From: Vespula vulgaris
Taxonomy: Eukaryota > Arthropoda > Insecta > Hymenoptera > Vespidae
NCBI RefSeq assembly: GCF_905475345.1
Contig: NC_066609.1
Span: 1,330,001 to 1,394,000 of the forward strand
DNA: 64,000 nt
Reading direction: 5' to 3'
Numbering within the stretch: position 1 is the stretch's first letter; every line of letters starts with the position of its first letter. The notes below the pieces were generated by a model, which saw only the letters and a program-made list of their open reading frames with translations, was not told the DNA's origin and did no database searches. The position numbers were made by a program, and so were the translations under genes. Positions 35,194 to 48,987 of the stretch are shown one piece after another.

Positions 35194-37246
35194 TAAAGAT
35201 AATGATAGCAGGATAAATATGATTTGAAATTATGAAAAATTATTAAATTATTTTATGTAACAACATATACATGCAAACATATATAAACATACACTCACGC
35301 ACACACTCGTGCACTCATATACATATATTTATTAGAAATTATACACACATTATATTTGCACGACATTAATGAGACAGGAATGATTTTTTCGTTTTCCAGC
35401 ATTTAATGTATCTGAAATAGAAGTTTGAAAAATGCATTAGCATAAAAAGTAGGTTAGAAAGAGAAAGAGAGAGAGAGAGAGAGAGAAATAGTAAGGGTGG
35501 CAGGGGCGAAATGCATATTATTTTATATTGTTATTTTGTGTGATTATTTTAGCTTAGGATTTGCATATATTAACAATTGTGACGAGTGTCTTGCAATTTT
35601 TTTTTTTCTTATATTAATTCTTTTTTTTTTCTTTTTTTTTAATTGTATTAATTTTGTTCATTGGGATAATGTTTTCATAGTTTAATTTTGAATACAATAA
35701 TTTTTTATGAAAGGAATGGACAATTTGTTAAAAAAGAAAAATAATTAATTGTAATATAATATATATATTATTATTATTATTTATATTATAGTTATAGTAT
35801 ATTATAGCTACAATACACAATAATTTATATATATATATATAATTTTTTTATATTATTAATTAATTATAATATTTATATGTATATTACTTATATACAAAAA
35901 TTACTAATTATTATATATATATGTTTATGTAACTAAGTATTAATATTATTGATCAAATTAATTATATATATATATATATATTTAAATATAAATTAATTAT
36001 TATGCATACATAACTTTTTTTTTTGTTAGAAGATAATTTGGCAGTAATCTGTTAAGTCGTTATATAATAAGGGTACAAAAAATAAATAAAAAAAAGAACA
36101 CTTGTTTATTTATTTATTTCTTTTTTTTTCTTTCATTTTTAAACCAACACCACAACACGGACTTACATAAGAAACAGGGATGAAATTATCGGTCTTGTTC
36201 GTTTGTACGTGTACAACACGAAGTTTTATAGTCGCTTCAGTTTCTTCGCATGGTGTCAATATTTGTTGCAACTGATAGGTTGAAATGAAAACAATAGTAA
36301 CATAAATAAATAAATAAAAAAATATATTATAAATAAGTAAAACTTATATTAATCGATAGAGTTGCAACATGTGTCAAGGACAACGTGTTATAAACATTGT
36401 TTCGTTCATTTTTAATTTGTCAAAAGAAAATTAATTGAATAAATTAAAAATAAGTAATTATGAAAGTAAAATGTTTTATGAATCGCAAAGCAAAAGGGGA
36501 AAAGAAAAGAGACAAGCTTTGAAAGGAAAAGAAATAATTTATAAAAATCCAAAAAAAAAAAAAAAGAAATTGGAATCTTTATGATAACGTAAAAAGTTAA
36601 TAAAGCAATGATGATGATAATAATAATATTATTATTGTATAATAATACTAATTATTATTTTTATTATTGTTATTACTTATGTTTTGTGCTGAAATTATGA
36701 AAGATTATAATGAAAAAGATAGTATTAGTCATCGTTATCAAATTATTATGACGCGTTTGTGTTAACCCTCTATAACTCAATTAATTCTATTTCTTTTTTG
36801 CATATTTAAATAATTTTTTGATCACGCAATTGTTTCTTATGGAATATTATATTATACATAATATTGTTATAATATTACTTGTATTAATATATTTATATTG
36901 TCATAAATATTATATTAGTTCTATAATATTTATATATTATTACATATGAATATATTTATACGATATATAATATATATATATATAAATAATATTAATAACT
37001 AATATTATACTAATATAATATAATTATATATACTTGTTATAATATATTATATCTTTTATAATACTATACACACACACATAGAGACATATATATGTACATA
37101 CACATACATATAAAGTAATATGGTGTTATAGAGGATCAATTAATATTTTTTTCTTTCTTTATGATCTCTTTATATACCCTGATAAAATTGTAAATGATAA
37201 AACATGAAATTGCACAAATTAATTATATAAGTTATTATGAGTTAGT

Positions 37247-37292
<46 letters not shown>

Positions 37293-37975
37293 TTTCGATT
37301 TTTTGCACTCTCTTAAAAGTAGAGATCAGAGTCAAAACTCACTGCACGTTTCGTCGTTTCGTCGAGATCACGTTCCTTCAAGCTTCCACCAAACAATCGC
37401 CGAATCTGGTACAAAATTTTAGATGAGCTTTTTATTATCATTTCTCTTGATTTTTTTTTTTTTCCAATTGTCGAATAGTCGAGCAATATAAAAAATGTAT
37501 ATATAAAAGGAAAAAAAAAAAAATAAATAAATAAAATAAAAACTTATCATCTTCTTCAAGATTCAACTAAAATTTTTGTACGACGATATTACAATTATTT
37601 CAATAATTTCATTAAGCTGCAAAAAAGAGAAAATATTCTTGTGATTAGATCTCCTTTCTTGTATCTTTCATGGAACTGTTATCAAATGTTTCTATTACAT
37701 ACATACATAAGTACATACATACCTACATACATACATACATACACATATACGTACATACACACATAAATATATAGTTTAAAAAAATACTTTTCTAAGATGA
37801 TAAGCTGGACATGCAAAAAATGATAAACATTCGACATACATATATATAATGAAATATTGTTCAAACATACTAAAAATGATCCTATCAAATATTATTTCTT
37901 GATTTTCAAAATTAACCTATTATTAGAATCATATGTTTTATATAAGAATTATTGTCCATAATGATTGTTATTCCT

Positions 37976-38010
<35 letters not shown>

Positions 38011-38394
38011 TTTTTTTGTCAAAATTATTCTTATCATTCCCCAAAAATTATTACACGTCAAAAAGTCTTTCAAAATCTTTTTTTATTTTTAAGATTAGCC
38101 TTTTAATAAATATATTATGCGTTCTATAAAAATTGTTATATATGTAACAATTGTTAAAAATTTGTTAGTTCCTTTTTTTCTTTTTCTTTTTTTTTTTTTT
38201 TTTTTTCTTTTCAATTTATCTTTAATCTAATTTACGTTGAAATATTACGTTATGCGACAATTATTAAAAATTTCTGTATGTATATATTTTATTTATTTAT
38301 TTGTTTTAATTAAGATTATCTTCTATCTGAATAACGAGTTACTATGAGTATCATTATATAGATAATCGTTTAGAATCTTTTTTTCATATTTTAC

Positions 38395-38425
<31 letters not shown>

Positions 38426-40720
38426 ATTATTATTATTTTTCTTTCTCTTTTTAATCTGTCAAGATTATATTTAATTTATTAGTTTTCTTAGATACGATCG
38501 TTTTTAGTCTATAATATTTTATTCTTATATACCAATAAAATGATAATTCGATTTTATTCTTATATAAAAGATGATAATTCGAGATAATCGAAATATATAT
38601 AATTAAAGATAACAAATCGTTTAGATAATTCTTACCACGAGGAACTCGGTCTTATCCACACGTTCGTTGCCATCGGTATCGAACATGTTGAAAGCAATGT
38701 GAAAACCAGTTTTCGGCTCTGCAACGAAAGCATTGATCATAATAAAAATACTAATAAAAATAATAAAAAGAAGTAGAAGAAGTAGAAGAAGAAGAAGAAG
38801 AAGAAGTAAAAGAATTATGATGCGTATTCATCTCGAGTGAAATTATTTTAATGATTAGTTTAATAATTAAAAACAATTACATTTATGTATATGTATATAT
38901 ATATATAATGTGTATATATATATATATATATACACATATATAATAATGCAGTTAATTACTTTTCATGAAAGTTATACTATAATATTAAATACTACATACT
39001 ATGTAATAAATTTCAATCTTGAATATTATTATAATATATATCTACATCCAAACTGTGATAATAAAATTCAAGATTATTATTATTTTATATATATATATAT
39101 ACAACTTTATTATTCATTTATATATTATAACAAACTTTTTATAACTTTATACATACATATATTCATTTGTATAAAATTATAATAATCAATTTTAATTCTA
39201 GCTCCATTTCCAAATGAAATACAATAACAATATAAAGATAAATATATATATATATCTCTATCTCGTAGACCACCAAGAATATAATGTATACACTGTAAAT
39301 GTCACGAGATCATTTTAATATGCAAAATAAGGAACCTAAGCGACGTATGGATCATCTTTTTCTTCTTTTTCGTTTCTTGACAGTGAAAACTTTATAATAA
39401 AGACGTCGTTAACCGACATAACTACAGGGGTTTGCAAGTTGTTCTTAAATAAGAAAGATGGCTAACGTTGATACACATGCTCACATATACACACATCTTT
39501 CTCTTTCTATCTCTATCTTTCTGGATGTTGTAATTTTAAAATGAAAAGAACACAAGTGTTATCGGTAAAAGAGAGAGAGAAACAGAGAGAGAGACTCTCT
39601 TCGTTTGATCTTGGAAGATAGATGAATGCACCGTTCTCTTATAGTTAACTTCTATCTCACTCAAACTCACACTCTCCCACTCTATCTATCTATCTATCTA
39701 TCTCTGTTTCACTCAATAATATAAGATATACAGGGTGTCTCATTTTATAAACTCATTTTATGATACCAGACATTTATGAATTTTCCTAAAAAAAAAAAAA
39801 AAAATATTTCTGTATAAAAATTGTTGGATTTCTTTTTTTTTTCTTTTTCTTTTTTTTTTTTAACACGAAAGTTAACATCAATCGCAACTTTTCTTCATAG
39901 ATGTCGCCTTAGTCGTGACATCAAAGTCGTAGCAACTTTTTAATTTTTCCAATACTAATACATATTTTAATACTTAATGAGGAATTAAAATAATAATCGT
40001 AAAGAGATCGTTAATACGAATTATGGTGTTTTGAATGTTATTAACAAATCGCGTTTATGCGATCAATATTCTTGTTCCAAATAAGAATTCATTAATCAGT
40101 CTTTTTTTTAATCAATTAATCAATCAATTAATTAATTAATTTCTTGTTAGTCCGATAGTAATAAAGAACATATCGATGTAGAAATATCGATAAAAAATGA
40201 TAAATCAAATACGCACGTTGATCTCTTCTTAACATTTTCAATAACATTTTTTAAGGTTAAGAAAAAAGAAAAGAAAAAAAAAAAAGAAAATCACTTCTTT
40301 GTCTCGAGAAAAGTGCCATCTATGATACAATTGGAACTAACGTTATATTAAAAAGAAAAAAGAAAGAAAAAAAAAAATGAGGAATCAGACAACTCCCGTT
40401 TAAATTGAATATACAATATTTGGTCATATAATTTTTAATGAGACACCCTGTATCTATTCATATATCTATCTATATACATATATATGTGTGTACATATTCG
40501 CATAGTTCTGTGGCGAGCATGCATGCAATACATGGTAGCTATGTAATTTCCTCTTGACTAAATTGGTAGACCGCGCAAGTATTATCGTTGAACTTACTTG
40601 TCAGAATGGATAGAAGAAACAGGTACTCCGTGTAAGAAATTATACCTGAAAACGGGGAAAGGTTTATAATTAATGTTATTAAGTTTTAAATGATTCGTCT
40701 TGTAATGAGAACAGCTATAT

Positions 40721-40775
<55 letters not shown>

Positions 40776-40785
40776 TCTCTCTCTT

Positions 40786-40832
<47 letters not shown>

Positions 40833-42930
40833 CTTTTTCCTTCTTTGTCTTATTTTTACTAATTATTACTTCGATTTCGTTAATTTGACGAAGAGATCTA
40901 CGTCCCACGTAAATACATACATACGTATGTAATCATGTTCACGAGTAGGTTTTATTTAAATTATTTACCAATTTACAGTGTTTCTTTTCTTTTTTCTTTT
41001 TCTTTTTTCTTTTGCTCGATCGACGACTGTATCACTTTTTTATTATTCAATGATTAGATCAATAGAATTATTTTTTTAGGAGTTCGTAAATTTCCTTTTT
41101 TTTTCTTTTTTTTTTTTAATCAACGATAATGTTCGTTGGCTGTTCTCGTTATTCATCGATCGAATCAATGAAATTGTTTAGAAATTTTAATGATTCTTCT
41201 TCTTTTTCTTTTCTTTTCTTTTTTTTTTTTTTTCTTTAATCGTTTCGTACAATCGCAGAGATGATTAATTTCAATAATCGATTTCTCAAAATTGAAAGAA
41301 CGAGATTAGCGAATGGGGATAATTTTCAAAAAAAAAAAAAAAAAAAAATTATAATTACTAACAATTTCGTTGACTAATAATCCACTCACTGATCACAGTA
41401 ATTACTCGATATAATTAATTTCCCTTCGGGCTTTCGTTTCCATTTAAATATCATTCGCGATTAAACGATCGCGACACAATGTTCATTGTAATTAAAATCC
41501 ACGTTATTGATAATCAATCGTAATTAATTATTCTACTCTAATAAAATTTCTACACACACACACATACACACACGCACACATCCACAACGACACACATTTC
41601 ATTCACATTCTCGAGCCTCTTTTGAAAAAATTATTAGAACGATAATATAATTATTCAAACGATGATCAATATCTAATAATATATATAACGCTTAATATTC
41701 GATTTCGAGGAAAATGATGAGGATTAGAAGATTAGATACGCCTCATAAGTTCCTAGGTATTTTTCTTTTCTTTTTTCTTTTTTTCTTTTTTCAAAAATTT
41801 TTTCTTTTTCTTTTTCTTTTCCTTTTTCATTCACGTATATCGAACGACGACGTTCTGACCACTCACAAATAATTTCCAAATCTAATGGTCACTTCTGACC
41901 CCTTACACTTACACTTACACTTACACTTATACCAAAGTGTCGATTCAAATGTCCTCGGAATTTCATTGGTGTATCATCCATATCTTTTCCCTCGCATCAT
42001 ATACAACTATACTAACGATCCAAATTTATACCGACGTTGTTAACCATCAAAAGATTTTTTTTCCTTTCACACGCCATAACCACCCCATAAAAATCTTTTT
42101 AGGATTAGAGAAGGACGAAAGGCGGTCCATTCGAGATTAGTGAAAGTCGATATGTTTTCAAGGACAACCTTTTCTTCTTCCCCTCTTTCCACCTTTCCTC
42201 CCCTCCCCAACCTCCCCACTCCTTCTCACCAATCTACCCTCACTGTCTTTCTTTCAATCTTTTTGAAACACGTTTTTTTATTATTATTATTTTATTATTT
42301 TTATTATTATTTTTATCATTATTGGTATTGTTGTTGTTGTTCGATTTTTTTTTTTTTTTTTTGATTCTAACGTCGTTCATTCACAAATGGATGACGAATC
42401 GAAAGGATTTGTATTTACGACGGTATTAACAGTTTTTTAAGTGACATTAAAAATCAATTAAAACACATTCTCGTAATCTCGTAAATTAAATGCTCTTTCG
42501 CAGTTCGTAAAATCACGAGTTCTTTTCTTTTTCTTCTTCTTCTTTTTTTTTTTTTTTTTTTTCTTGGAGTTATTTATCTTCGAAAAGAAAAACGAAGAAA
42601 GAAAGGAAAAGATTAGCATAGGTTAATAAATTCGTATGGGTGTGTCGGATTGAGTAGTTTCTGAATGATTTTCAAAATCGATTTATAATTGTCCCCTCGA
42701 GTTCTCGTGATATTTCTTTCGTTTGGTTTTTTTTTTCTTCTTTATTTTTTTTTTTTATTTTTGTTGATAGTAAAGCAACAAGCTTTCGATAAATTTATTT
42801 TCCTCTTCTAATCGGATAAAAGATTAGAATCGAACTATCACGAGAGAGTATATAAATAATTCGATTTTTTAGATAGGAATGTATGAATTAGAAAGAAACT
42901 AGAAATTTTTGTTTTTATAATTATATATAC

Positions 42931-42967
<37 letters not shown>

Positions 42968-45891
42968 CAAAAATAATAATAAATTCATATATGTACGTAC
43001 GAACGTATATGAGTATATATGTACATTCATACAAAGAAAGAGAAAGACAGAGAAACAAAAAGAGAAGATACACACGTACAAACATACACACACACAAATA
43101 TACATGTAACTAGTTTATAGATCCTATCCTATATGTTTGATCCTATTGATAAAATGAGTGCTAATGGTATGGTCATTACGCGGTATAATTTAATGGGAAT
43201 GCAACGCGTCGTTTTCTGTTAACTACGATAAGGAAGCAGTATCTTTTCTCTCTCTCTCTCTTTCATTATTTTTTAATTCCTATTTATACTTCTCTTTTTA
43301 GAATCTATCCATACATACTCGCAAAATCTTATATATATATATACATATATATATATAAATATTTCTCTGTATGTGTTTATGTCAGTACGTCTCCATACAT
43401 ACATACGTACATATATACGTTAAGCTCAATCTTCCGAGCCGTTTATAATCGTTCCGATTATACGAACGACCGCTTTGGATATCTTCAAAGCAATATCTAT
43501 CCGCAACTCGAACTCGTTTATCTGCCAACGGAATTTCTGGCTCGTGACACGCATGCGTGCACGCACTCGAAGATAGATAGACAGAGAGAGATAGATAGAT
43601 ACGAGAGATAGAAAGAGAGACAGAGAAGGAAAGAGAGAGAAAGAGAGAAAGATAGAAAGATAGAAAGAGAGAGAGAGAGAGAGAGAGAGTTGCAAGAAAC
43701 TCGTTATTAAAGGGAGGTGTGAGACTGGTTAACCCTCCTCCTCCTCTTCCTCCTCTCCTCCTCTTTCTATCTCTTTCTCATCTCACCTCACCCTAACTTC
43801 TCTTTATCTCTCTCTCTCTCTCTCTCTTTTCTCTTTTTTTCTTTTACTTCGTACCACCATCCCCCTCTACTCTTCTTTACTTCGTCAATCTCTACCCCCC
43901 ACCACTTTCTCTTCATCCCCTCCCATTCCCCCCTCCGCCATCTCTGTGCGTGACTATTTGCATTTCCATTAGCGCGACAAACGTGAGGCGAACGCGAAAC
44001 TGCACGGGTTAAAATATATTTAAGTTTGTATGTATATACTTATGTATGTATGTATGTATGTATGTATGTATGTATGTATGTATGTAGTAGTTTTTCTCTT
44101 CCTTAGTAGTAAACAGTTTAAAGCAGAAATTTTGTTTCCCCTGATCATTGTGTCCCTATCTAAACGTGTTTAATTTGACACATTTTTATCTCGCGGGCGA
44201 AATGTAATTTGTAAAATTTCTCGTAATGATAATGATAATGATTCTGTGGTAAATTATATACATATGTAGGTTGTTTGTTATAAGGTTGTTTTTGAATCGG
44301 GGGAGGTGGTAATCGAACGATTGATCGTTCAGGATTATGGTGTAATCGTTTATGGTTATCTTTAGAGTCTTTAGATATTTTTTGTTTAGTATTTCATCGT
44401 AAGATCATCGATCTTCTTTTTATTTTATTTTATTTTATTTTATTTTTTGTAACTATCTTGAGATTTTATGCGAGATTAATAACGATCTAAATTAATATTC
44501 TAATCTTTCATTCGACATTTGCAAGATAATTAGTTTTTGTTTAACGAAAATTTTAAAGAAGAAAGAAAAGCAATGACAATTAACGAAAATCGAACGAAAA
44601 GTAATTTCTTAGAATAAAAATATATATTATTACCATGTGTAATCTTATTTAAATTTTGTGATACAAATAAAAAGTAAAAGATTATATTCGTTGTTAATAT
44701 AATATTATTGAAACATATACATGTATATATAATTTTTTTTATTAAACGATAATATTACTATCGTTTAATATTATCATTTAAATTAAAAAATTTTATATAT
44801 ATATATATAATATATATCAAAGAAAGTAAATTATAGTGCTTATATAAAAAATATAATCAACGTTTTTTATTCTCTCTCTCTCTCTCTCTTTTTTTTTTTT
44901 TTAAACTAGACACGTCACATCTAACATCTATATAAAAATCTTGTTGTACATAATTACTACTCGTTGTGCTGTTTAATATACACCAATCTAATTCAGATTC
45001 ATCTTACCCTTGTCTCTCAAGCCTCGAAACATATGCGGACTTCCATGGCGTAGCGAAGGTATGGCGTTTCCCATCACTTCCAATTCCTTATCCGACAGCA
45101 CTCGTCTCTTTAATCTTGCTGAAAAAGCAAGTTTTTTCTTTTTTAAATTTTTTTTTGTTTCTGTTTTTTTTCTTTTTTTTTCTTTTTCGTCTTAATTCTC
45201 CGAACGACAGAGGACGTACTACTCCATCTAATCTAACGATTATATTTTCTTTCTTTCTTTTTTTTTTTTATTTTTATTTTTTAAGATCAAAAGATTCGAG
45301 GATTGAAGATCTAACGACAAACGTTTCTGCGTAAAAAAATCATTCGTTACTTTTGAACGTACGCTTATCGCAATATTTATACGTGACCTTGAACCCTTTA
45401 CACTTTCGTTGAAGCTTCTAAAAAAAATATTTCTTTTCTTCAAAATATTCTAAAACCTTTCGAATGATTCACGAACGATTTAAAAGGATCGACGCGATCA
45501 TTTCTTTATCGTTCGATCTATTTCGATGAGTATATTTTCAATTGTTTCTTTTCTTCCTTTCTTTCTTTCTTTTTTTTTCAAAATTAGATGGATCTTAGTT
45601 AAAGATAGGATTATTCTTATGATCGATTTTATTTAAATCTCTTCTATGTTTTTTCGTTTGTCTTTGTGTTTGTGTTTGTTCTTATTTATCTATATATAAT
45701 CGCATGTGTGTGTGTGTGTGTGTGTGTGTGTATTTGTACGTATACTTACGTCTTGGTTCAGATTCTACAACACTGTCGAGGAAATCTTGCGGAGTCATGT
45801 AAAGTTGCCCATCGTATTCGACCGATGCAAATTTGATAAATCTCTTTTCCCTCATCGTTAATTTCACGGCTCTTTGTATGTCATCATCGCG
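33313..45891 (-). CDS. MICU3: Mitochondrial calcium uptake protein, MICU3-like (5'-partial, ten exons)
   Basis: Exons 45891-45750, 45118-45008, 40645-40598, 38718-38636, 37405-37343, 36271-36167, 35067-34939, 34323-34100, 33747-33590 and 33488-33313 join in frame to 412 residues plus stop. MICU proteins sit in the mitochondrial intermembrane space and gate the calcium uniporter MCU by sensing calcium with two EF-hands. Both loops look functional: DTDGNERVDKTE (exon 4) and DEDGDGQLSYKE (last exon). Other family blocks are FASVEYDGQLYMTPQDFL, the GIISYTEYLFLL segment, ITFDEFRRFYQFLNNL and the end IMKDRLKRGFK. That ending and the FFGKDGNHEL block fit MICU2/MICU3, not MICU1; MICU3 is preferred (Drosophila CG4662 type). 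The mitochondrial presequence and start codon are in an upstream exon not found. The 35-codon exon 36271-36167 and the 43-codon exon 35067-34939 have little family similarity and may be insect-specific or alternative. Confidence 0.88.
33748..34099. other. MICU3-like intron, AT-rich
   Basis: A 352 bp A/T-rich intron with a near-palindromic TATAGTAAAATATATTTTAC stretch at about 33928. Nothing else is seen. Confidence 0.85.
34324..34938. other. MICU3-like intron, AT-rich
   Basis: A 615 bp intron of nearly pure A/T. No coding sequence, array or RNA gene is seen. Confidence 0.85.
35068..36166. other. MICU3-like intron with GA tracts
   Basis: GA tracts at 35107-35128, 35157-35189 and 35461-35487, an AC-rich stretch near 35290, and A/T filler from 35700 to 36050. 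No exon or RNA gene is seen. Confidence 0.85.
36272..38635. other. Two MICU3-like introns around the exon at 37343-37405
   Basis: 36272-37342 and 37406-38635 are A/T-rich. They hold an AT array (37252-37290), ATGT/CATA units (37695-37770), a TTTA array (37975-38010) and T-rich runs (38176-38206, 38400-38425). No coding sequence apart from the exon at 37343-37405. Confidence 0.85.
38719..40597. other. MICU3-like intron carrying a MITE-like element
   Basis: Contains a GAA array (38773-38806), AT-rich filler, GA/CTAT repeats (39570-39705) and the element at 39731-40450. The stretch 40490-40597 has balanced composition and leads to the next exon. Confidence 0.85.
39731..40450. mobile_element. 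Non-autonomous TIR element (MITE-like), 720 bp
   Basis: The left end reads CAGGGTGTCTCATTTTAT and the right end, on the minus strand, CAGGGTGTCTCATTAAAA. The first 14 bases match perfectly in inverted orientation, and TA lies on both sides (39729-39730 and 40451-40452), as for Tc1/mariner-type insertion. The interior is AT-rich with no transposase ORF. It is inserted in an intron of the MICU3-like gene. Confidence 0.8.
40646..45007. other. Largest MICU3-like intron (4.4 kb)
   Basis: Includes CT and CTAT microsatellites (40722-40768, 40789-40832), poly-A/poly-T runs, AC-rich stretches (41550-41590), GA tracts (43560-43690), CT tracts (43800-43830) and an ATGT array (44041-44086). Stretches of balanced composition lie at 43130-43235, 43420-43560 and 43940-44015; the last has an octamer ATTTGCAT at 43956-43963 followed by CATTAGCGC. 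41900-42150 is also of normal complexity but has no convincing exon. Confidence 0.75.
45119..45749. other. MICU3-like intron
   Basis: T-rich near the acceptor side (45125-45185, 45245-45285). 45190-45530 is of moderate complexity with several GATC/TTCG-rich segments. A GT array sits at 45705-45731, next to the exon donor. No coding sequence is seen. Confidence 0.85.
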
Positions 45892-46242
45892 CTGAAATAT
45901 TTAATTAAATTAATTATATATATATATATGTATATATATATATAGATGGATAGAAATAATTATCTAATCTCTAATAAAGTTATTAGAGCATAATTGGAAA
46001 TTGGCAAATTTGGTTGATTATGAAAATTTTTTAGTAATTGAGATTATTCTTTTTTTATTATTTACATACGTAATCTGTGTGTGTATGTGTGTATGTAACT
46101 TGTTATTAAATAAATATATATATATATTTAAATATATTTTTTTTATTGTTTAATTATATAATATATTATCGCAATAATTAAAATTATTATTTCAAATATT
46201 CGCGACGTTATTTTTTTCGATAGAAACAATTCATTATTACTA

Positions 46243-46305
<63 letters not shown>

Positions 46306-47027
46306 TGTTTAAATAATGTTCTATTCAAAGTTATTATCTTCCATTTTATTTAATCTTCCTTTATAAACACTTGATCAAGATTTTCATATATATTTATATA
46401 TCGTTCGTACCATTATTTATTTCCATCAAAATTATCGAGATTAAAATAACGACGGTCAACAAATTTTTCGAATAATAATAACAACAACAACAACAACAAC
46501 AATAATAATAATAATAACTTATCGAAAAGAGAAAAATCAATATACAAAAGAAAGAATGTAGAAGTAAGAAATAAGTTATAAGAAAGAGACAGAGAGAAAG
46601 AAAAACAGAGATATAGATAGAGAGAAAGAGAAAGGAAGAGAGAAATACGCATCTTTTATTCAGAGAGTCTCCCGCGAAAAAATTCACGCGAATAAAGATG
46701 TCACTTGTGTTACAAGAAAGAGAGAGAAACAGAAACAGAAACAGAGACAGAGATAGAGAATACGAGAGAACGAGAGAGAGAGAGAGAGATAGAGATAGAG
46801 TGTAACCAGTGCGCCTACACTTTGACTTCCTTTTTATACCATTCTTTTCTTTAAAATCATTCTTTTTATCTTTAATGCATGTTACACACAAACATACATA
46901 TATATATATTTAAATAAATTATGTTCTTGAAATTCACAGTTCAATATTTTCTAACAAATTATACATACACACGTATTACATATATAGACGTAAGAAAGGA
47001 TTTACCGATGATCTAGAATTGATGATC

Positions 47028-47058
<31 letters not shown>

Positions 47059-48045
47059 GAAGCGAACGAATTCTCGCACAAAAGCAGACTTGTTCGAATG
47101 TTTTTTCCCACCCCTCCTTCGTCACCCACTTCGTAATAAAATTCTATCTTCTTTTTTACATTGATCTTTTTCTTTTTCTTCCTTTAAATTCTCTCACGAT
47201 CGAAATCGAAGATCGAATTTCAGAGAGCGTTTATTATTATATTAATCGTCTTCACTTTTAACGATAGATATTCGTCGGACTTCTTTTTCATATCGAAATT
47301 CTTTTCGTTCCTCGTACGTCTTTATTTCTTTTCTTTTCTTTTTTTTTTTCTTTCTAAATGGCGTTAGTTCGTTCCCCTTTTCAAACGATCGCATGTGTCG
47401 TTAATCCGAAAGATTAGATTTCAAAAGTGTTAATTCATTATTTCTGACGAAGACCATTCGCATGCTCGATTCGATCTCGAAATCTCCATTTGTTCTTCTC
47501 CGGGGTGGGTTTTTTTTAACCATCTTACACATCGGAACCTTTTTATCGCCTCGAGCTGACATTTTTAATGGTGAGGAACAACTCACAGATTGTATATGTG
47601 TGTATGTGTGTGTGTGTGTGTGTGTATATGTGTGAGAGAAAGAGAGAGATTGAGAGAAGATTTGCGATCCGTTGAAATTAGAAAATTCTCTAAGCAACCT
47701 TTTAAAATGCCGCTTCTGAGGAATTCTTTGTTAATCCCACTTCAAGGTCATCTACATAGCTTTACCAAACATAGGTAGAAATTGTTACGAAAGATAGTTT
47801 CCATATGTGTGCGTGTGTATGTGTATGTGTATGTGTATGTTCATTTAAAAATGTTTAATATAATTTCAAATACATATATCAAGGATGAAGACATTTTTAT
47901 TTATTTATTTTTTTATTGTCTGTTTAGACGTAAAATAAAAAATAGTATTACCAAAATATTCCAAAGAAGAAAGAGAAGAGAGAAAAGAAAAAATAAGTTT
48001 AGATTAAAAAAATATTGAAAATATTCAAAAGTAAAAATATAGGCA

Positions 48046-48092
<47 letters not shown>

Positions 48093-48178
48093 GATATAAA
48101 ATATTAATCATTTTCGATACGAGAAGAAAAAAAAAATTATTACTTATTTTGACGTATGAAGTACTAACTTGTTTTCTT

Positions 48179-48215
<37 letters not shown>

Positions 48216-48947
48216 CAAATAAAACAATACTAAATAGCAAGACTTTAACTTCATCTGAATATTTTGATAACATATTACGTCTTTATACTTAAATATAAAA
48301 TATGCAGAATATTCAAAAACAAGGAAAAACACGAAAACAAATATTCTATAGCTTTACATTATTTAGATAAGACACTGCAAAACGTTTTTTTCGATATAAA
48401 ATACAACACAAATAATTATATTATTTATTTAAATGTAATATATTATTTCATATCAAAATAATGAATATAATGTCATTTATATATCGATAAAAAATTATTA
48501 CAAATTTCGATGTTACTTATTAGCCAATTCACACACACACATATATATTTTATGTTTCGATTTCTAATTATTATTTTTCTATGGGATTTGGTAATACGTC
48601 AATAAAGAACGAGCCTGTGATCTCGCGAACGAGAATATTTCCGCGAGAATGAATTAATGTTTGTAGTATACTCGTAAATCCTGTTCTGGGTTGTCTCTCT
48701 TTCTTTCTCTCTCTCTCTCTCTCTTTTTCTTTCTTTCTCTCTTTCCCTGTCCTTGTTTCGTTTCTTCACCTCAGCTAACGCGAGAGACATCCCAGAGATT
48801 TATAGACTATGCCTGTAGTATCCTCGAACTACATATCTCTTTGACAAAAAAAAAAGGAAGAAAGAAAGCAAAAAAAAAAAAAAGAAAAAAAGAATAAATA
48901 AATCAAAAATAAAATTGAGAAAAAAAATACTCTCCTCAAAAAAAGTC

Positions 48948-48987
<40 letters not shown>

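Noticed and set aside
43426..43560. Minus-strand coding exon ending at 43426
   Set aside because: The frame is open for about 45 codons, but upstream is GA repeat, there is no trusted acceptor, and the MICU3-like frame does not use it.
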